Origin: Paraspadella gotoi
Lineage: Eukaryota > Chaetognatha
Reading direction: 5' to 3'
Assembly (NCBI GenBank): GCA_051294375.1
Contig: CM119269.1
Coordinates: 9,175,931 to 9,239,930, forward strand
DNA length: 64,000 nucleotides
A model generated the notes under the pieces. The model did not search any database. It worked only from the letters and a program-made list of their open reading frames with translations, and had not been told where the DNA came from. The position numbers were made by a program, and so were the translations under genes. Numbering within the stretch: the stretch's first letter is position 1; each line of letters opens with the position of its first letter. Shown here one piece after another: positions 1 through 12,502 of this stretch.

Positions 1-1920
1 ATGAAAAACTCCGAAAATCCCTTTGAGATGAGAAGATGCGATTTAATTCGTTCTCGTCTTAGTTGGGATTTTGTCCGTCGATGTTCCTCGACGGGACGGA
101 CACAGACGGACAAAGGGATGAGACTGGGATTTAGAGATTGAGTATGAGAATTGGGACGAAAGGGGACAAGAAACAAAAAAACAAAACAGAAAGATAAAAC
201 AAGAAATGAAAAAAGAAAAGAAGATAGTATAAAAATAAAGAAAATTCATTGAGATGATAGGTATAGTTTGAGAGAGATGAGTCGGAGTGGAATTGAACAA
301 GATATGAGTCGAGTTAGAATAAGAAGGATGATTATCAGATGAGAAGATGACGCTAGCATGATGAGAAGAGAGTTTGCCGAAGAGAGGATGAAGTTTAGCA
401 GTTGACGAAGATGAGTCGAGGAGGACAGACAAGAACGAGTCTGCGGGATTTAGAAGACGTCATAAAATCGTATCAAAGCTCGAATTCGTCTTGGCGGCGG
501 AGACGGGGGAGAGACGAGAGAGAGGCAGAGGAAGAGAGAGGAGTGAGAGGAGGGAAGAGAGAGCAGAGAGAGAGGATGGCGGATTGACGACTAGAAGGGA
601 GAGAGAGAGGAGGAAGAGAGAGAGAGAGAAGAGAATTGGTTGTTGACCTTCCACACTCTGTGGCCATGGATGAAACTGCTCTCTCTAAACTCGGAAACAA
701 AGAGCAAGAGAATGAGATTAGAAAGAAAAAGTTTAGCGTTGTTGTTCGTGGGCGAGAGAGATTTGGTGTGGCCGTCACGTTAGGGTTGGTTAGGAGGCGC
801 GATAATTGGGGGGGGGGCGGAATTCTGTAGCTTCCAGGAGCTGCTTGTAGAGTTTGAAGTGTGAAATCGATCTAGTGATATAGCGGAGTGATAGTTTGAC
901 AGTGTGAATCGCTCTACGTGATGAATTTAAGGAAAAGACTCCCATGGTGAACCCGGTCCGTCGCGAATGGATTTCAGAAGTTGTGAAACTTGTGATCGAC
1001 AAATTTTCGTCGACTTTAGATATGAATCTCAAGTGGTCAGCCTGATGTGGTCAGCCTGACGTGGTCAGAGTGACGTGGTATTGGGGAGTTGAGGGTCGGT
1101 TACGAGTGGACAGAATCTGAGGATCGAATTGATAAGAAGAGAGAAAAAAGATGTTTCGAGTTTCGAGTGGATCCACAACAGATATCTGAATAAATCTAGT
1201 ATCCTCGAAAAACAAATGCTTGCAAAAGTCTGTCAGTCAGTACGTCTGTCGATGATCGGCATCTGCGGCGTACGCACCGGCTCTGTGACACGCACAAAAA
1301 TCGAACTCAGATTTAAAAAAAAACGACGAATTTTGAAAAAAAAAATAGAAGGGAAAAGAAAAAAAAATGGAAAAGGGAAAAATGAAAGAAAGAAAAAGAG
1401 TTGAGAGAATCTTAACAGGGCAGACAAGCGGCATAAATCGAATTACCGTTGCGATTAGATTAAAATCGAATTGAAGAAAAAGTTTTTCCTTCTTATTTAG
1501 TAAAAAAAAATTGAATTTACAAGAATAAATGAGGAAGGAAAATGGGACGAAGAAAAGGATTATTATTTCTAGAAGTTAGGATGGAGAAAATGAGAGATGA
1601 TTAAGGTTTTAGCGTTAGGATTTTAATTAAAATACTTATTCTAGTGTTTTATAACTAAAACACTAAAACGCTATGTTCGTCCGAATCCTTTACTTACCAT
1701 ATTCCCAACCCGATTTAATTTTTCTCTTCACTTTTAACTTTTCTCCAACTTTTAACAAGGATCAATTATATGCTTCTTCAATTTAGCACTCCCCTGAAGC
1801 CAGGTCCTAATCTCGCTCCTCTTCCCTACTCCGCTACCCCATCTCGACCATTCCAGCTCCACTTCCCCTAAAAAGCTCCGCCACCCCACTCGCTGCACCC
1901 GAGTCCGCGGCCCGCTCCTG
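1..1920. other. Noncoding, low-complexity flank
   Basis: Purine-rich sequence with GA-rich simple repeats (about 500-640), short A-rich runs and AT-rich stretches. Open frames here are short and made of S/L/R-rich low-complexity translations, as expected from GA/CT repeats. I see no exon that I can support. If the candidate exon at 1928-1990 is real, the rest of that minus-strand gene would lie here or beyond the window edge. Confidence 0.6.
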
Positions 1921-1927
1921 AACTCAC

Positions 1928-1990
1928 GTGTGAAGAGAAGGGCTTGAAGGAGTTGTTGGGGGCGATGGAAGGGGTGGCCATCGTCGTCAT
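1928..1990 (-). CDS. Possible first coding exon of an unidentified minus-strand gene
   Basis: On the minus strand an ATG at 1990-1988 in a reasonable start context (GGCCATGA) opens 21 codons, MTTMATPSIAPNNSFKPFSS then H, ending exactly at a strong donor (CAC|GTGAGTT). Sequence upstream on that strand is GC-richer and CpG-containing, as a 5' leader could be. I found no phase-compatible second exon in 1-1920, so this rests on one start plus one donor and could be chance. No homology is claimed. Confidence 0.22.
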
Positions 1991-3502
1991 GGCCTCCGGG
2001 CGGATGAGGCGAATGTCTCGCTCTCTGTCGTTCGCTCTCGCTCGTCAAGCAGAAGCGCGACTCTGTCCTTATGAAAAAAGCAGCGGCTTTTGAAAGGAAG
2101 GGCGTTGTGGACAGGTGGAGGCGAGGAATTGATTCGTGAGGGTTTTTTTTTTTTTTAAATCGGCGCGAAGAGATGAAAAAAAGGCGCGTAGTGATGAGCG
2201 AGTTTGGCGCGCAGTGACGTAGCGTCAATAATTTACAAAATGTATGTAATCGTCAGCAGCGAATTTGACCTTTGACTTTTTCGCCGGAAATTAAATGACG
2301 CCGATTGACGCCGGAAATTCGATCTGTGACGCGGATTGAAGCCGGAAGAGAATCTTCACCTTTTTCGATCTCACCGAGTCATTTCGATTCGGATCGAGTC
2401 TCACTCCTTTTCTTGTTTGCATCGACGTCTACTTTGATCGCATAAAATGCAGTCGATGACTTTTTTGTTGATATATTTATTTTAAGAGTTTATGTAATTT
2501 GGTAAAAACCAGCGAGACCCAAAAAAAAAATAAGAATTTAACTAAGTTGAATTCGATGGGGGAAAGGAATGTTTGTTTTAGTTCTAATTATATTTAGTGT
2601 TTTTTTCACGATTCGCGTTTGTTGTTGTCGTTGTCGTTCTCGTCGTCGTCGTCGACAATGTTTGTAATTTTAATTTCACTTTGATCTTTTGTTTGTTTTT
2701 ATTTATTAAATTTTTTTTAAAAATGAAGTTTTTTGTTGGTTTTTTTTTTTCCGGGAGATTCTAAAGTCGCGACGCGGAATTCACTGATGTGATGATCATC
2801 ATTCGAAGGGAAAAATTCAAAGACCAAAAACGACGAGAGGACGACGACGACGACGACGACGAGGCGATAAAGGAGGAGGAGGAGGAGGAGGAGGAGGAGG
2901 AGGAGGAAGACCGTCTGATGAGACTTGTTCTCGCTTTTTTCTTCCTCTGTAATGTTCGATCTGCGGATGAAGGAGAAGGAGAAGGAGGAGGAGGAGGAGG
3001 AAGAGGGAGAGGAGAGGGAAGAGGAAGAGGAGAGGAATCGGGATATCGAAAGCGATGATATTAAAATGTTGGAGGAAGAGGAAAAAACCGCAATGAGGAG
3101 GAGAGAGTAACGCGGGCGTCGTCGTTGTTGTTGTTGCTGTCGTTGTTGTCGTCGTTGTTGTTGTGGTTGGTATTGCTAATGATGTTAAAGAGTTTGATTT
3201 TACAGCAGATAATTTTATTAATTAAACCTTTTGATTGGTTTTAATTAGTAAAGTAATGATTTTGTTGCTATGTTTACATCTAAATTTAAAAAAATGATGG
3301 TAATCTTTCACATCTTTTTTTTTTTAAATTTTAGGGTAATTGTTCAAATTGCTCCTGTATAGAGAGGTAAAGAGTAAAAACTGAAATGTTATAAACTAAG
3401 AAACAAATATTTTTGAAAAAATATTAATTGAGAATTAAAGTGAATCAAAAACTTAATAAAAAAATGATCTAACCGCAGACCTCCAAGGAGAGAGAGAGAG
3501 AG

Positions 3503-3547
<45 letters not shown>

Positions 3548-3862
3548 CAGAGAGAGAGGAGAGGAGTAAAAGCCCAAATTTTCCCTTTTCGGTTAAGGAA
3601 GCCTCCTTATTTAGCAGGATTACTTTACATTATTAATGAAGATATTAGGAGGCCACACAAGGGAGTTAAAAGCCGCGCATATGGTAAGGCAGAGGTGGAA
3701 ATGGAACGATATGGTGAGGAAGAGGAGGAGGAGGAAGAGGAGGAGGAGGAGAATTTGCCGCGATTGAAAAGCTCCCGCGATTGGAGTCAGATTCGCTACG
3801 GCGTCTTCCTTCGCCTCGGCTCCTCGCAGCTGCAGGAGTTTCGGGTCCGCTGCTGCGGAAGC
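1991..3862. other. Noncoding stretch with GAC/GAG trinucleotide and GA repeats
   Basis: Contains a (GAC)n/(GAG)n block at about 2841-2910, a GGA-rich block at 2968-3035, GTT/GTC repeats at 3117-3175 and a GA microsatellite at about 3486-3565. The open frames are poly-D/E translations of these repeats. The stretch ends in the gap beginning at 3863. A minus-strand frame next to the gap (about 3700-3862) has mixed composition and might be exonic, but lacks any recognisable motif. Confidence 0.55.
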
Positions 3863-4056
3863 NNNNNNNNNNNNNNNNNNNNNNNNNNNNNNNNNNNNNN
3901 NNNNNNNNNNNNNNNNNNNNNNNNNNNNNNNNNNNNNNNNNNNNNNNNNNNNNNNNNNNNNNNNNNNNNNNNNNNNNNNNNNNNNNNNNNNNNNNNNNNN
4001 NNNNNNNNNNNNNNNNNNNNNNNNNNNNNNNNNNNNNNNNNNNNNNNNNNNNNNNN
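3863..4056. other. Assembly gap (194 N)
   Basis: Run of N. The right edge resumes inside a GA microsatellite, suggesting the assembly broke at a simple repeat. Confidence 0.99.
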
Positions 4057-4811
4057 GAGAGAGAGAGAGAGAGCGTAGCAACCAAAAGGAAACGAAGGAA
4101 GGAAGCATCCGACTTTTTTTTTCTCTTATTTTGACGAAAAGATAAAAGATGAGAAACAGAAAATAGAGAGAGAGGAAGGTGAAAATAGAGAGGGAGAGGG
4201 ATGACTAGAGAGGGAGAGAGATGAATAGAGAGGGAGAGAGATGAATAAAGAGGGAGAGAGTGGAATAGATAGGGAGGAGAAGGAAATAGAGAGGGAGAGA
4301 GGAAAAAGGAAAGGGAGAGAGAATAAAAGAAAGAAGTAGAAAGATAAACAGAGAAGGAGAGAGGAAGAAAAAATTAAGAAAAAGTGTTAGAAAGGAAAGA
4401 AGAAAAAAGGAAGAAACTCAGGAAGGAACTGATGATAATGAAAAATAAAATAAAAAAAAAAAGCGAGAGAACTTGAATGGAAGAAGAAGTGAAAAAAAAC
4501 TGATGTGTGATTATAAAAAAATATAATATATAGGGGTGTAAACGAGGTTTAAAACTGAATAGTAATAATATGTGCGATTTTATTTCGAATACAACGAGGT
4601 TGATTCAGTACAATAATCATCACACACAAACAAACACAACATAGACTAAGTCTAAGCAAAAAAAAAAATATATATAAAATAGAAGAGAAAAAAGTTAATT
4701 AAATAAAATTAATTAATTAAAATTTAAACAATTAAAAATTGTTCTTATGTTGTAAAAAACGGAACAAGTTTCTGAAGAACAGTATTTTTGTATTAATAAT
4801 AATAATAAATA

Positions 4812-4857
<46 letters not shown>

Positions 4858-5080
4858 CAATAATAATAATAATAATAATAATAATCAATAATAAATAATA
4901 ATAATATAATAATAATAATATAATAATAATAATAATAATAATATATAATAATAGTTTTTATAATGTTTATAAATAAGGTTTCGAGGACAACCTTGAGTAG
5001 ATCTACGCTTTGTAATCTCTTTTAAAAAAGCGTGTAGAGCCACGAGGAAAAACATTGCTAGTAACTGATAAAAATCTTCA
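4057..5080. other. Noncoding, GA-rich then AT-rich
   Basis: A degenerate tandem GA-rich repeat (unit like AGAGAGGGAGAGAGATGAAT) occupies about 4160-4350, followed by A/T-rich sequence and the AAT microsatellite listed separately. No exon seen. Confidence 0.6.
4790..4950. repeat. (AAT)n / (TAA)n microsatellite
   Basis: About 160 bp of nearly pure AAT trinucleotide repeats with a few interruptions (TATATA, ATCAAT). Confidence 0.9.
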
Positions 5081-5460
5081 GTCATTTTCTTGGTCTCCGG
5101 TCCTTTACATCCGCCTCCGGAAAATCTCGGCGCCAAAAATCTAAACGCTAATCTTTGGCGCCGGAAGAACCCGGCATCGACTCTCTGCCCCGAAAAAATC
5201 TTAATATCAAATCCCGGCGCCGGAATCTTTCGCCTCAGGACGCCGGGCGACGAGGGCGTTCTCTAATCTGAGTCTCAGGCGCCTCGACTGACACACCCCC
5301 GACTCCTCCCTTTCAGCCCTGGCGGCACGGGGCGGCGCTAGAGAGTGGACAGCCCCTCGGGCTTGACCGCGCCACCCTCGCCGCTCGGAGTCGGGGCGTG
5401 TCCCTCTCGACCCCTTGTCCCCCCCCAAACTTTATCACCCCCGGGGCCGGCGACGTTGTT
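5080..5460. promoter_or_regulatory. GC/CpG-rich patch, possible promoter or CpG island
   Basis: An abrupt shift from AT-rich flanks to GC- and CpG-rich sequence with several GGCGCC palindromes, before returning to GAC repeats and AT-rich sequence. Such patches can mark promoters, but the coding exons of this genome are also GC-rich, so a hidden exon is an alternative. No TATA box, start codon or transcript can be assigned. Confidence 0.25.
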
Positions 5461-8391
5461 TCGCGTGACTTTGGAACAAAATGTTTGGGAAACGATGATG
5501 ACGACGATGACGACGATGACGACGACTACGACGAGGTGGAATAATATTGTAATAATAATCATAATATTATGTAGATTATTAAAATTTACATGACAATCTC
5601 GATTACAATGAATACGCAAATCTTGTTTGTAGGCAATGATAGTTCCGATGAATGTTATAACTATAAGAACAATGGTGATGACACAAATAATAATTATAAA
5701 GATGACGACGAGGACGGCTACCAATTTATTGTTTATATTTTTTAACACTTTTACAAAAGGAAGTTAAGATCGACGAACTACAACGAGAGTTTATGTCCTA
5801 CACCATGATGATGACCATGATGACTCTGATCTAATCTGATCAAGCAGAATAATTATGTTATTTTATAATGGCAGGAAGTTTGTTTAATGCACCTGCTGTT
5901 TGCTGATTTGTTTAATGTAATCAAACGAACTGAAAAAAATATTATCCGACTTTCAAAACAAAAGAAAATTGGAATTAAACAAAAAAAACAAAGGACACTT
6001 AAACTCTATACACGATTGTTCCCAAAGTTTGAACATCTGTATATCCAGTGAGATCATTGTAAGGAAACAAATAGAAAACTTTAGATTGATTCATAACTGA
6101 AAAATAACGTTTCCGAAAAAAAAACATTAATAAAAGTTTACAATTAATTCGAACAACTTTTGCAGCTGGGGTCATTGAGAAAGCGGGCAAAAACTTTGAG
6201 GTGCACGGTTGGGAAAAATAAATCCTGTTTAATGAAATACTCATTTTTTTTTAAATTTAACTATTGACGTCATAAAATGAAATCAATTCAAGTCTTCCTA
6301 ATTTAGATTTAATTTAATAGTCCGATTACATTTTTTTTCTGTGAGGGGGAAAGAATCGGACGAAGAATAAATAATTGAAATTAGTTTCAGATTGATCAAT
6401 TTTTTAAGTTGAGTAACGTGTCTAATAGAGACCCCTTTGTTAATTTAGTGAATTTAAAAATATAATTTAAAATAAACTATAAATATAGGGTTCATTCATC
6501 ATGTGTTCTTCGACGATCGTCTTAACAGATCGAATTTTAGGTTATAAATTTAAAAAAAAAGCCGTGAATTTTATTAATAAAGTGAAGTTTATTTATGAAA
6601 ATAACATTGAAATTAAATATGTATGAATGATATGATTTAAAATATATGATTTCGCTTCAACAATTAACTGGACGAATATAATTGTACAAACTATCCTTGC
6701 AAGATATTACATATTCAATATATTTTAAAAATTGTACAATTTTCATCTGAAAACTCAAAGCACGAATTGGTTCATTGCGGTTCGAAGGAAAAATTCTCGT
6801 CCTTCTATAGATTCGGCGATGAGGAAATTGGATTGATGACATTCATCATGGACGAATCTCCTCTCTCTCAAGTATTACCGATCCCAAAAGGCGCAGTTTG
6901 AACTGGCTATAAGGGGCAGTTTTACAACTCGCCCTCTTTCCGTTCACGAACTTCTCTTTCCCTACTGTTTTTAGGAAATACCCCCCGCCACTATTTTCAT
7001 GGGATTAACATTTGAAGCCCTCAGCATTACCCACTGGCGTGGGAATCCCCGCCACTATTTTTGATGGGGATTGAACATGAGCCCTTCCTCCGGCCGAATC
7101 ACAAATCTGTCTCACATAGCTAGTCCTTGTTATAAAAATATTTTAACTGAAAAATAAAATATTATGATCCTAATTTAAAAAATAGAATAATATATTTGCT
7201 TGAATGGCTGAGAATAGATTCGTCTTTGCATACCAGAAAAAATGAAAAGTTAGTAGAATAATATTATTTCATAATGGATGAATTACACAGTAACTTCGAA
7301 GGCTTCTGTCTTCCCTTCCCTCAAGCAGACAAACATAAAATGAAAAAAAAATGTATTATTAGGTTTTACATAACTTGCTCGCAACCAGAAGTCTTCTTCC
7401 CTCTTCACATATTTCAATCTATTATTCTTCTCCTTCATACAATTATATTGTCCAGTTAGAAAACCTGTTCCTTCTAAATACAGTTCTTTATGGAAAGTTT
7501 TTTACAAAAACTTTTATTGTTTCAGTTCATTTCTTAATAAAATTATTATATAAATTTATACTTTTTATTTAGTTGCAGCACACTAGAAAAAAAAATTTTA
7601 TTCTTCTTGTTTTTTTTTCAAAAATAACTAAATTCACTCCACGTCATACAACGTAATATGTTACCTTAATCCTAAGATACCTCAATACACACAGCTTCTT
7701 TTTACGAAAGCAGTTTGAGCATACACATGTCAGCACTCTGTGCCACGCACGTCGCTGTTCATTCATATAGAGTGATAATTTAATTAAATAAATCACTAAA
7801 CATCCAATTATATTAAAATTAAAGATAAATTATTGCTGTGCACCACGAAACTTAATTGAACTTTGAACTTGATCAGACCTTGAATTTTTTTTTTTTCTTT
7901 TCTTTCTTTTTTTTTTTTTTTTCGTTTTTTTCTTTTTTTCTTTACTTTTTTTGATTTCACTTGCATGCTTTTTTTCCTTTCTTTCATCTGCTCTTTTTCT
8001 TTTTTTTTTTTTTTATTTTTTTTCCTTCTTTCCTAATCCTCCTCCTTATTCTTTTATCTCCTTTTCGTCTTCCTTTCTTTTTTCTCTTAATTAATTTAAG
8101 TAATTTTTTCTTTCTTTGTTTTTTTTTTTTTTTTTCTGTTTTTTTTTTTCCCCTTTCGTTTAATTTTTTTTTTTTTTTTTTTTTCCCTTTTCATATCTTC
8201 TTTTCTTTCTTCCATGTCGTGATGCCTTATTTCCGAGAGGAAAATAACCCTCCTCTCTTGTCTTAAGGCGAACAATGATCACGCAATGAAAAAGGATAAA
8301 AAGAAAAAAAGGAAAAAAGAAAAAAGAAAAGGAAAAAAGAAAGTTTTTATTTTCCGAAATTTCGCTTTGTCAGGAAGAGAAAGAGAAACAG

Positions 8392-8458
<67 letters not shown>

Positions 8459-8563
8459 TATATATAATCTTTAGAAAAACATTTATTTTTTATAATTTAT
8501 ATTATTGAGAATAAATACGTAACAGTTTCAAAATTATTCATAGCTCTTTTCATCCTTTTTCAG
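5461..8563. other. Noncoding AT-rich region
   Basis: AT-rich intergenic sequence with a GAC/GAT repeat (about 5493-5535), T-rich tracts (7890-8210) and a GA microsatellite (about 8399-8460). At 6970-7085 a segment beginning CCCCGCCACTATTTT is present twice in tandem (unit about 60 bp). No supported exon. Confidence 0.6.
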
Positions 8564-8815
8564 GATGCTGTCACAGCAACCCATCTTTGTCCGCTGGTGG
8601 CCGAGTTTTACGTCTGGCCGTACATCCAAGAATAGACAGGTAAAGTTAGGTCAACATTTTTCTCACCCTTTAATTATGTTAGCCACGCAAATTTATTTTG
8701 CTACGCCTAACATTATTAATATTTCTTATTTTAATTCTGCCAAGAATATATTATTCATTTGTTTTAGCTTCCTTTATCTTTTTCTCTGAATTCTATTTCT
8801 ATAATCCTTTCTTTT

Positions 8816-8853
<38 letters not shown>

Positions 8854-10954
8854 GCTGCTCCGCATTCTCTCTCTTCCACTCTCTATTTTCTCATTCTTCC
8901 TTTTCTCTGTCTCTCTCTTCTCCCTCTCTCTTCGCCCATTCCTAAACTGCTCTCCTCCTGCTTCTCCCCACCCTCCCCCCCCCCCCCCACCCGCAGTGCC
9001 AGCGCGCGCCGCCTTTCTCTCTCTCTCTCTCTCTCTCTCCACTCTCTGCTCCCACTCTCTCTGCCCCTCTCTGCTCTCTCTCCCGCATTCTCTCTCTTTC
9101 CACTCTCTATTTTCTAATTCTTCTTTTCTCTGTCTCCTGCATTCTCCCTCTCTCTTCCCCATTCCTCCTCTCTGCCTCCTCTTTCCTTCTCTCTCTTCTC
9201 TCTCTCTCTCTCCACTCTCTGCCTCCCCTGACTCTCTCTCTCCCCTCTTCCCTCTCTCTCTAATCTCCGACTCTCATCTTCGCCTTTTTCCCTTTCTCTT
9301 CTCACTCCTGCCTCTGTCCTTCTTTTCCCCCTCCCTTTCTCTGCATTTGCGCTATCCCTTCTTCCTCTCCACGCTCCCTTTCGCCTCTCTCCCACTCACT
9401 CTCCTCTTCCCACACTTTTCTCTCCCTCCCCCTCTCTCTCTCTCTCCTCTCTTTCCCTCCACTCTCTCTCCCGCTTTCTCTCTCTCTCTTCAGATTTCCC
9501 TGAACACAATGACTCTGACAATTGAGTCTCCGCACAGTTTATACCGACTTTGGTGTAGCAATATCTGTCACCGTATCGCCCAGGTCAGATGATGATACTG
9601 ATTAAGATAATGGTGACACCTGATGACTATGAATCGCCAAGGTCAGATGATGAATGATAGTGATTAAGATAATGTGACACGCATGATGACTATGACTTAT
9701 CGCCAGAGGTCAGATTGATGATGATAGTGATAAGATAAATGATTGACAACATGATGCTATGAACATCACCAAGTCAGATGATGATGATAATGATTAAGAT
9801 AATGATGACAAAACGATGAATAAAAATGCCAAGGACAGAAACGAGGAGATCCCTAAGCTGCAGCCAATAATGATAAATGATGATAAAGATGATGATAGTA
9901 TAATTCTGATTATGACATCAGGTAAAATCAGGACAGAAACGAGGAGATGCTGGCTGCTGCCTGCCCAAACATTTTTAGGCTAAGACAGGCAAAGGCAGAG
10001 ATCCGTCGAATTGCCACTGGAGATCACTTGAACGGTCATCAAACGGAGCGATCAATGGGTAAGGAATTGGGTCGGGTCAGGATATTGGCTCTGAAAAGGA
10101 ATCATAAAACGAAGTAAAAGTCATGAAGTAATGCGGGAAAATAATATATTGATGCCAGGAAAATCTATACGGCGGACAAAATCCGTGAAGGGTAAAAAGT
10201 AGGAAGAAGTAAAGAGATGAAGGTGAAGTGAACCTCGGGAAGCGGGCCCGAATCCCTGGGAGGAGGATGAAGAGGAGGTGAATAAGCCCGCGTCGGTCTA
10301 TCTTCTTTATACCTGATTGGTTTCAGGTCAAAGACACGATCATTGGTAAGAAATTGGGTCGGGTCAGGATATTGGTCAGGTCATAGTCACGGATCATTGG
10401 TAAGGGAAATTGGGCTCGGGTCAGAAATATTATGTCAAGGTCAAGTCACATGATAAGTTAGAGGAGACCCCAGAGGTAGACTCTCTGGTAACTTGGTTGG
10501 GATCATGAAAACTTTATAACCAAAATGTAAAACTTACTTTAAATCAATCAATCAATCATCATTTTCCGATTCAACGAAAGTTTTCACTGAAATAAAAACG
10601 ATCAATCCTTTTTTTTAAATTCAACGTTTTCTTATTTTTATTTTTCTTAACTCAATTCTTAAAATATCTCGTTCTCGCTCTATTTTCTCTCTCTCCTATC
10701 TATCTTCGTCGTCTCTCTCTCTCGCTCTCTCTCTCCTCCTTCCTCTCTCTCTCTTCTTCTCTCTCTCTTTCTCTCCTTTACCAGGAACATGACCGTCGAA
10801 GAAATCTATCAGACCGAAAGAATTCTCCAAAACTGTTTTCGATGTGGCATCTTCGATTTGGTCAATATGGGCCTACTGTTTGTGTCCATTACTCTCAGGA
10901 TATCAAGGACGACAACGGTTACCTCAAAGCCTGGGAATGCCTAGAACAGCCAAG
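8564..10954 (+). CDS. Unrecognised multi-exon gene fragment (three phase-compatible exons)
   Basis: I do not recognise this gene. Three candidate exons are 8564-8639 (acceptor TTTTTCAG, donor CAG|GTAAAG), 9494-9583 (acceptor CTCTTCAG, donor CAG|GTCAGA) and 10785-10954 (acceptor TTTACCAG, donor AAG|GTGATG). Read in one consistent phase they stay open throughout. Exon 1 contains SQQPIFVRWWPSFTSG, exon 2 TLTIESPHSLYRLWCSNICH, and exon 3 FGQYGPTVCVHYSQDIKDD then GYLKAWECLEQP. Exons 2 and 3 are each preceded by CT-rich polypyrimidine tracts. Composition is mixed and unlike the simple-repeat frames around it. The W/C-rich middle exon could be the end of a PH/FERM-like domain, but that is a guess. 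Exon 3 has a second nearly open frame, so the phase is not certain. Neither start nor end of the gene was found; 5' exons should lie left of 8564 and 3' exons right of 10954. Confidence 0.4.
8816..9490. repeat. CT-rich low-complexity tract
   Basis: Nearly 700 bp of (CT)n-derived sequence with CCT/TTC interruptions and a C-run near 8970. It ends at the acceptor of the candidate exon at 9494. Both strands give long but meaningless S/L/P- or R/E-rich frames. Confidence 0.85.
9584..9840. repeat. Degenerate tandem repeat (unit about 60 bp)
   Basis: About four imperfect copies of a unit containing GGTCAGATGATGA, GATTAAGATAATG and a GATGACTATGAA-like end. Copies differ mainly by single-base insertions and deletions, which looks like either decay or uncorrected long-read errors. 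Confidence 0.75.
10050..10450. repeat. Interspersed short repeat GGGTCGGGTCAGGATATTGG
   Basis: The motif, with flanking AAGGAATT or AAGAAATT, occurs near 10062, 10355 and, with errors, 10405. It lies in the presumed intron between the second and third exon of the unrecognised gene. Confidence 0.6.
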
Positions 10955-11015
10955 GTGATGCTTACTATGCCCTGGGAATGGCTAGAAACAGCCCAGGTGA
11001 GCTTTACTATGCCTC
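10914..11015. repeat. Tandem duplication across an exon end
   Basis: A segment of roughly 42 bp starting CTGGGAATGCCTAGAACAGC and containing the donor (CCAAG|GTGATGCT) is followed at once by a diverged copy (CTGGGAATGGCTAGAAACAG ... CCCAG|GTGAGCTT). The copy carries a second, better donor. Confidence 0.6.
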
Positions 11016-11282
11016 AACGGAACATGGTGAGGCTTGACCATTGCTGAATAGCATAGTGTCTCTGGCAAGAATAAATTAATAGAGACTGTGCAAACATGAG
11101 CTACTAGGTTTTCTTCTTAATGGCTGGTGATTATAGTATGTCATCTAAGTTAAATACTTAAAAAAAAAAATTTAAACAATAAACGTAATATTAATTTATG
11201 GGTTAAATTTATTCAGATTATTATAAATTGAAAGTAAATTATTGTTGAATGATGAATTTCTTCATTGTCCTTAATCTCCTTA
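11016..11282. other. Noncoding AT-rich sequence
   Basis: AT-rich, no exon or repeat recognised. Confidence 0.6.
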
Positions 11283-11660
11283 AAACCCCTTTAACCACTT
11301 TAACTGCACCCCCCCTAAAGACGGTATTCACCCTTTAAACTGGCAGCGCCCCTAGACGTATTCACCACTTTAACTGCAACCCCCCTAAGAGCGTATTCAC
11401 CACTTTAACTGGCAACCCACCTAAGACGTATTCACCACCTTTAACTGCAACCACCTAGACGTATTCGCCACTTTACTGCAACCCGCCCTAGACATTTCAC
11501 CAACTATTAACTGCAACCCCCTAGACACGTATTCGCCACTTTAATGCAACCGCCCTAGACGTTATTCACCACTTTTAAACTGCAAACCCCCCCTAGACGT
11601 ATTTCGGCCACTTTACCTGCAACCCCTCAGACGTATACACAAACTTTAATTCCCCCCATT
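11283..11660. repeat. Minisatellite (unit about 32 bp)
   Basis: About ten imperfect copies of a unit containing CACTTTAACTGCAACCC and CTAGACGTATTCAC. Copies vary by small indels, especially in C- and T-runs. Confidence 0.85.
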
Positions 11661-12150
11661 AAACTGGCGTCAGGTAAACGTGACGAGCGAATCGGCGAAG
11701 GCAGAAGCTCGTCGGGATGCGGGAAATCAAGGAAGCCATCCCGAAGAAGCAACGATGGCAGCGCGGTTCCAAAAATGACGTCGAAAATTGCAAAAGCAGA
11801 GAGAGACTTCCATCTGAAAAAGGCCTCTTAACGACGCGGGAGGTCCAATCCAAGAAAAGCCAAGCCGACATGGGCCTATGATTTACAGGTGGGGAGAAGA
11901 AAATTGACTTGATTTGATTTGTAATAACTCTCAAAATGTGAGATGTTAACAAATTAACAATAAAATATGTTTTCAGAAGCGGTACATACATGTTATGTAC
12001 TTGCAAAGATTTAATTTCTACATAATATACAATATGAAAATAAGTTAATTACGAATTTAGCATGGTGGGTCCGGAGAAGAGCGGGAGTTAACAACTGGAG
12101 GTCTGCTCTATAACAGCTTTCTCAGTGGGGGGAGGGAGTGAAGAGAGGGG

Positions 12151-12181
<31 letters not shown>

Positions 12182-12502
12182 AAGAGTGATTAGTGATATA
12201 TGAGTAAGACAATAAAACATTTAATGAAATAAATTTTTATGCTTTGTGAATACATCCATCTTATTTTGTCGCTTTACAATCTATGTCTTTTGGTCAAATT
12301 CAATCCATGTCATTGTCCCATCACATGCCTGGTCTCGTTTCTTATTCACCATCAATGTCTTTGTTCCGATTCACCGCCGGTCATGTCCAATTCACTTTCC
12401 TGAACATTTGTCCATAACATGCTCTACCTAATTTCCCCTTTCTTAATTCGTCTTTTTCCACATCTATCTACCATCTCTCTACAATATGCTACCCTCTCTA
12501 AA
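11661..12502. other. Noncoding, with a mixed-composition patch at 11670-11890
   Basis: The 11670-11890 patch has exon-like GC content and ends at TTACAG|GTGGGG, but all plus-strand frames carry stops, and the longest minus-strand frame shows no recognisable domain. The rest is AT-rich with a GA microsatellite at about 12148-12188. Confidence 0.45.

Noticed and set aside
6870-7090. Possible tRNA or tRNA-derived SINE
   Set aside because: There are GGTTCGA-like and CCCC-rich segments, but no cloverleaf with matching A and B boxes could be drawn.
8996-9592. 198-codon Ser/Leu/Pro-rich frame
   Set aside because: Translation of the CT-rich tract; only its last part overlaps the candidate exon at 9494, which is read in a different phase.
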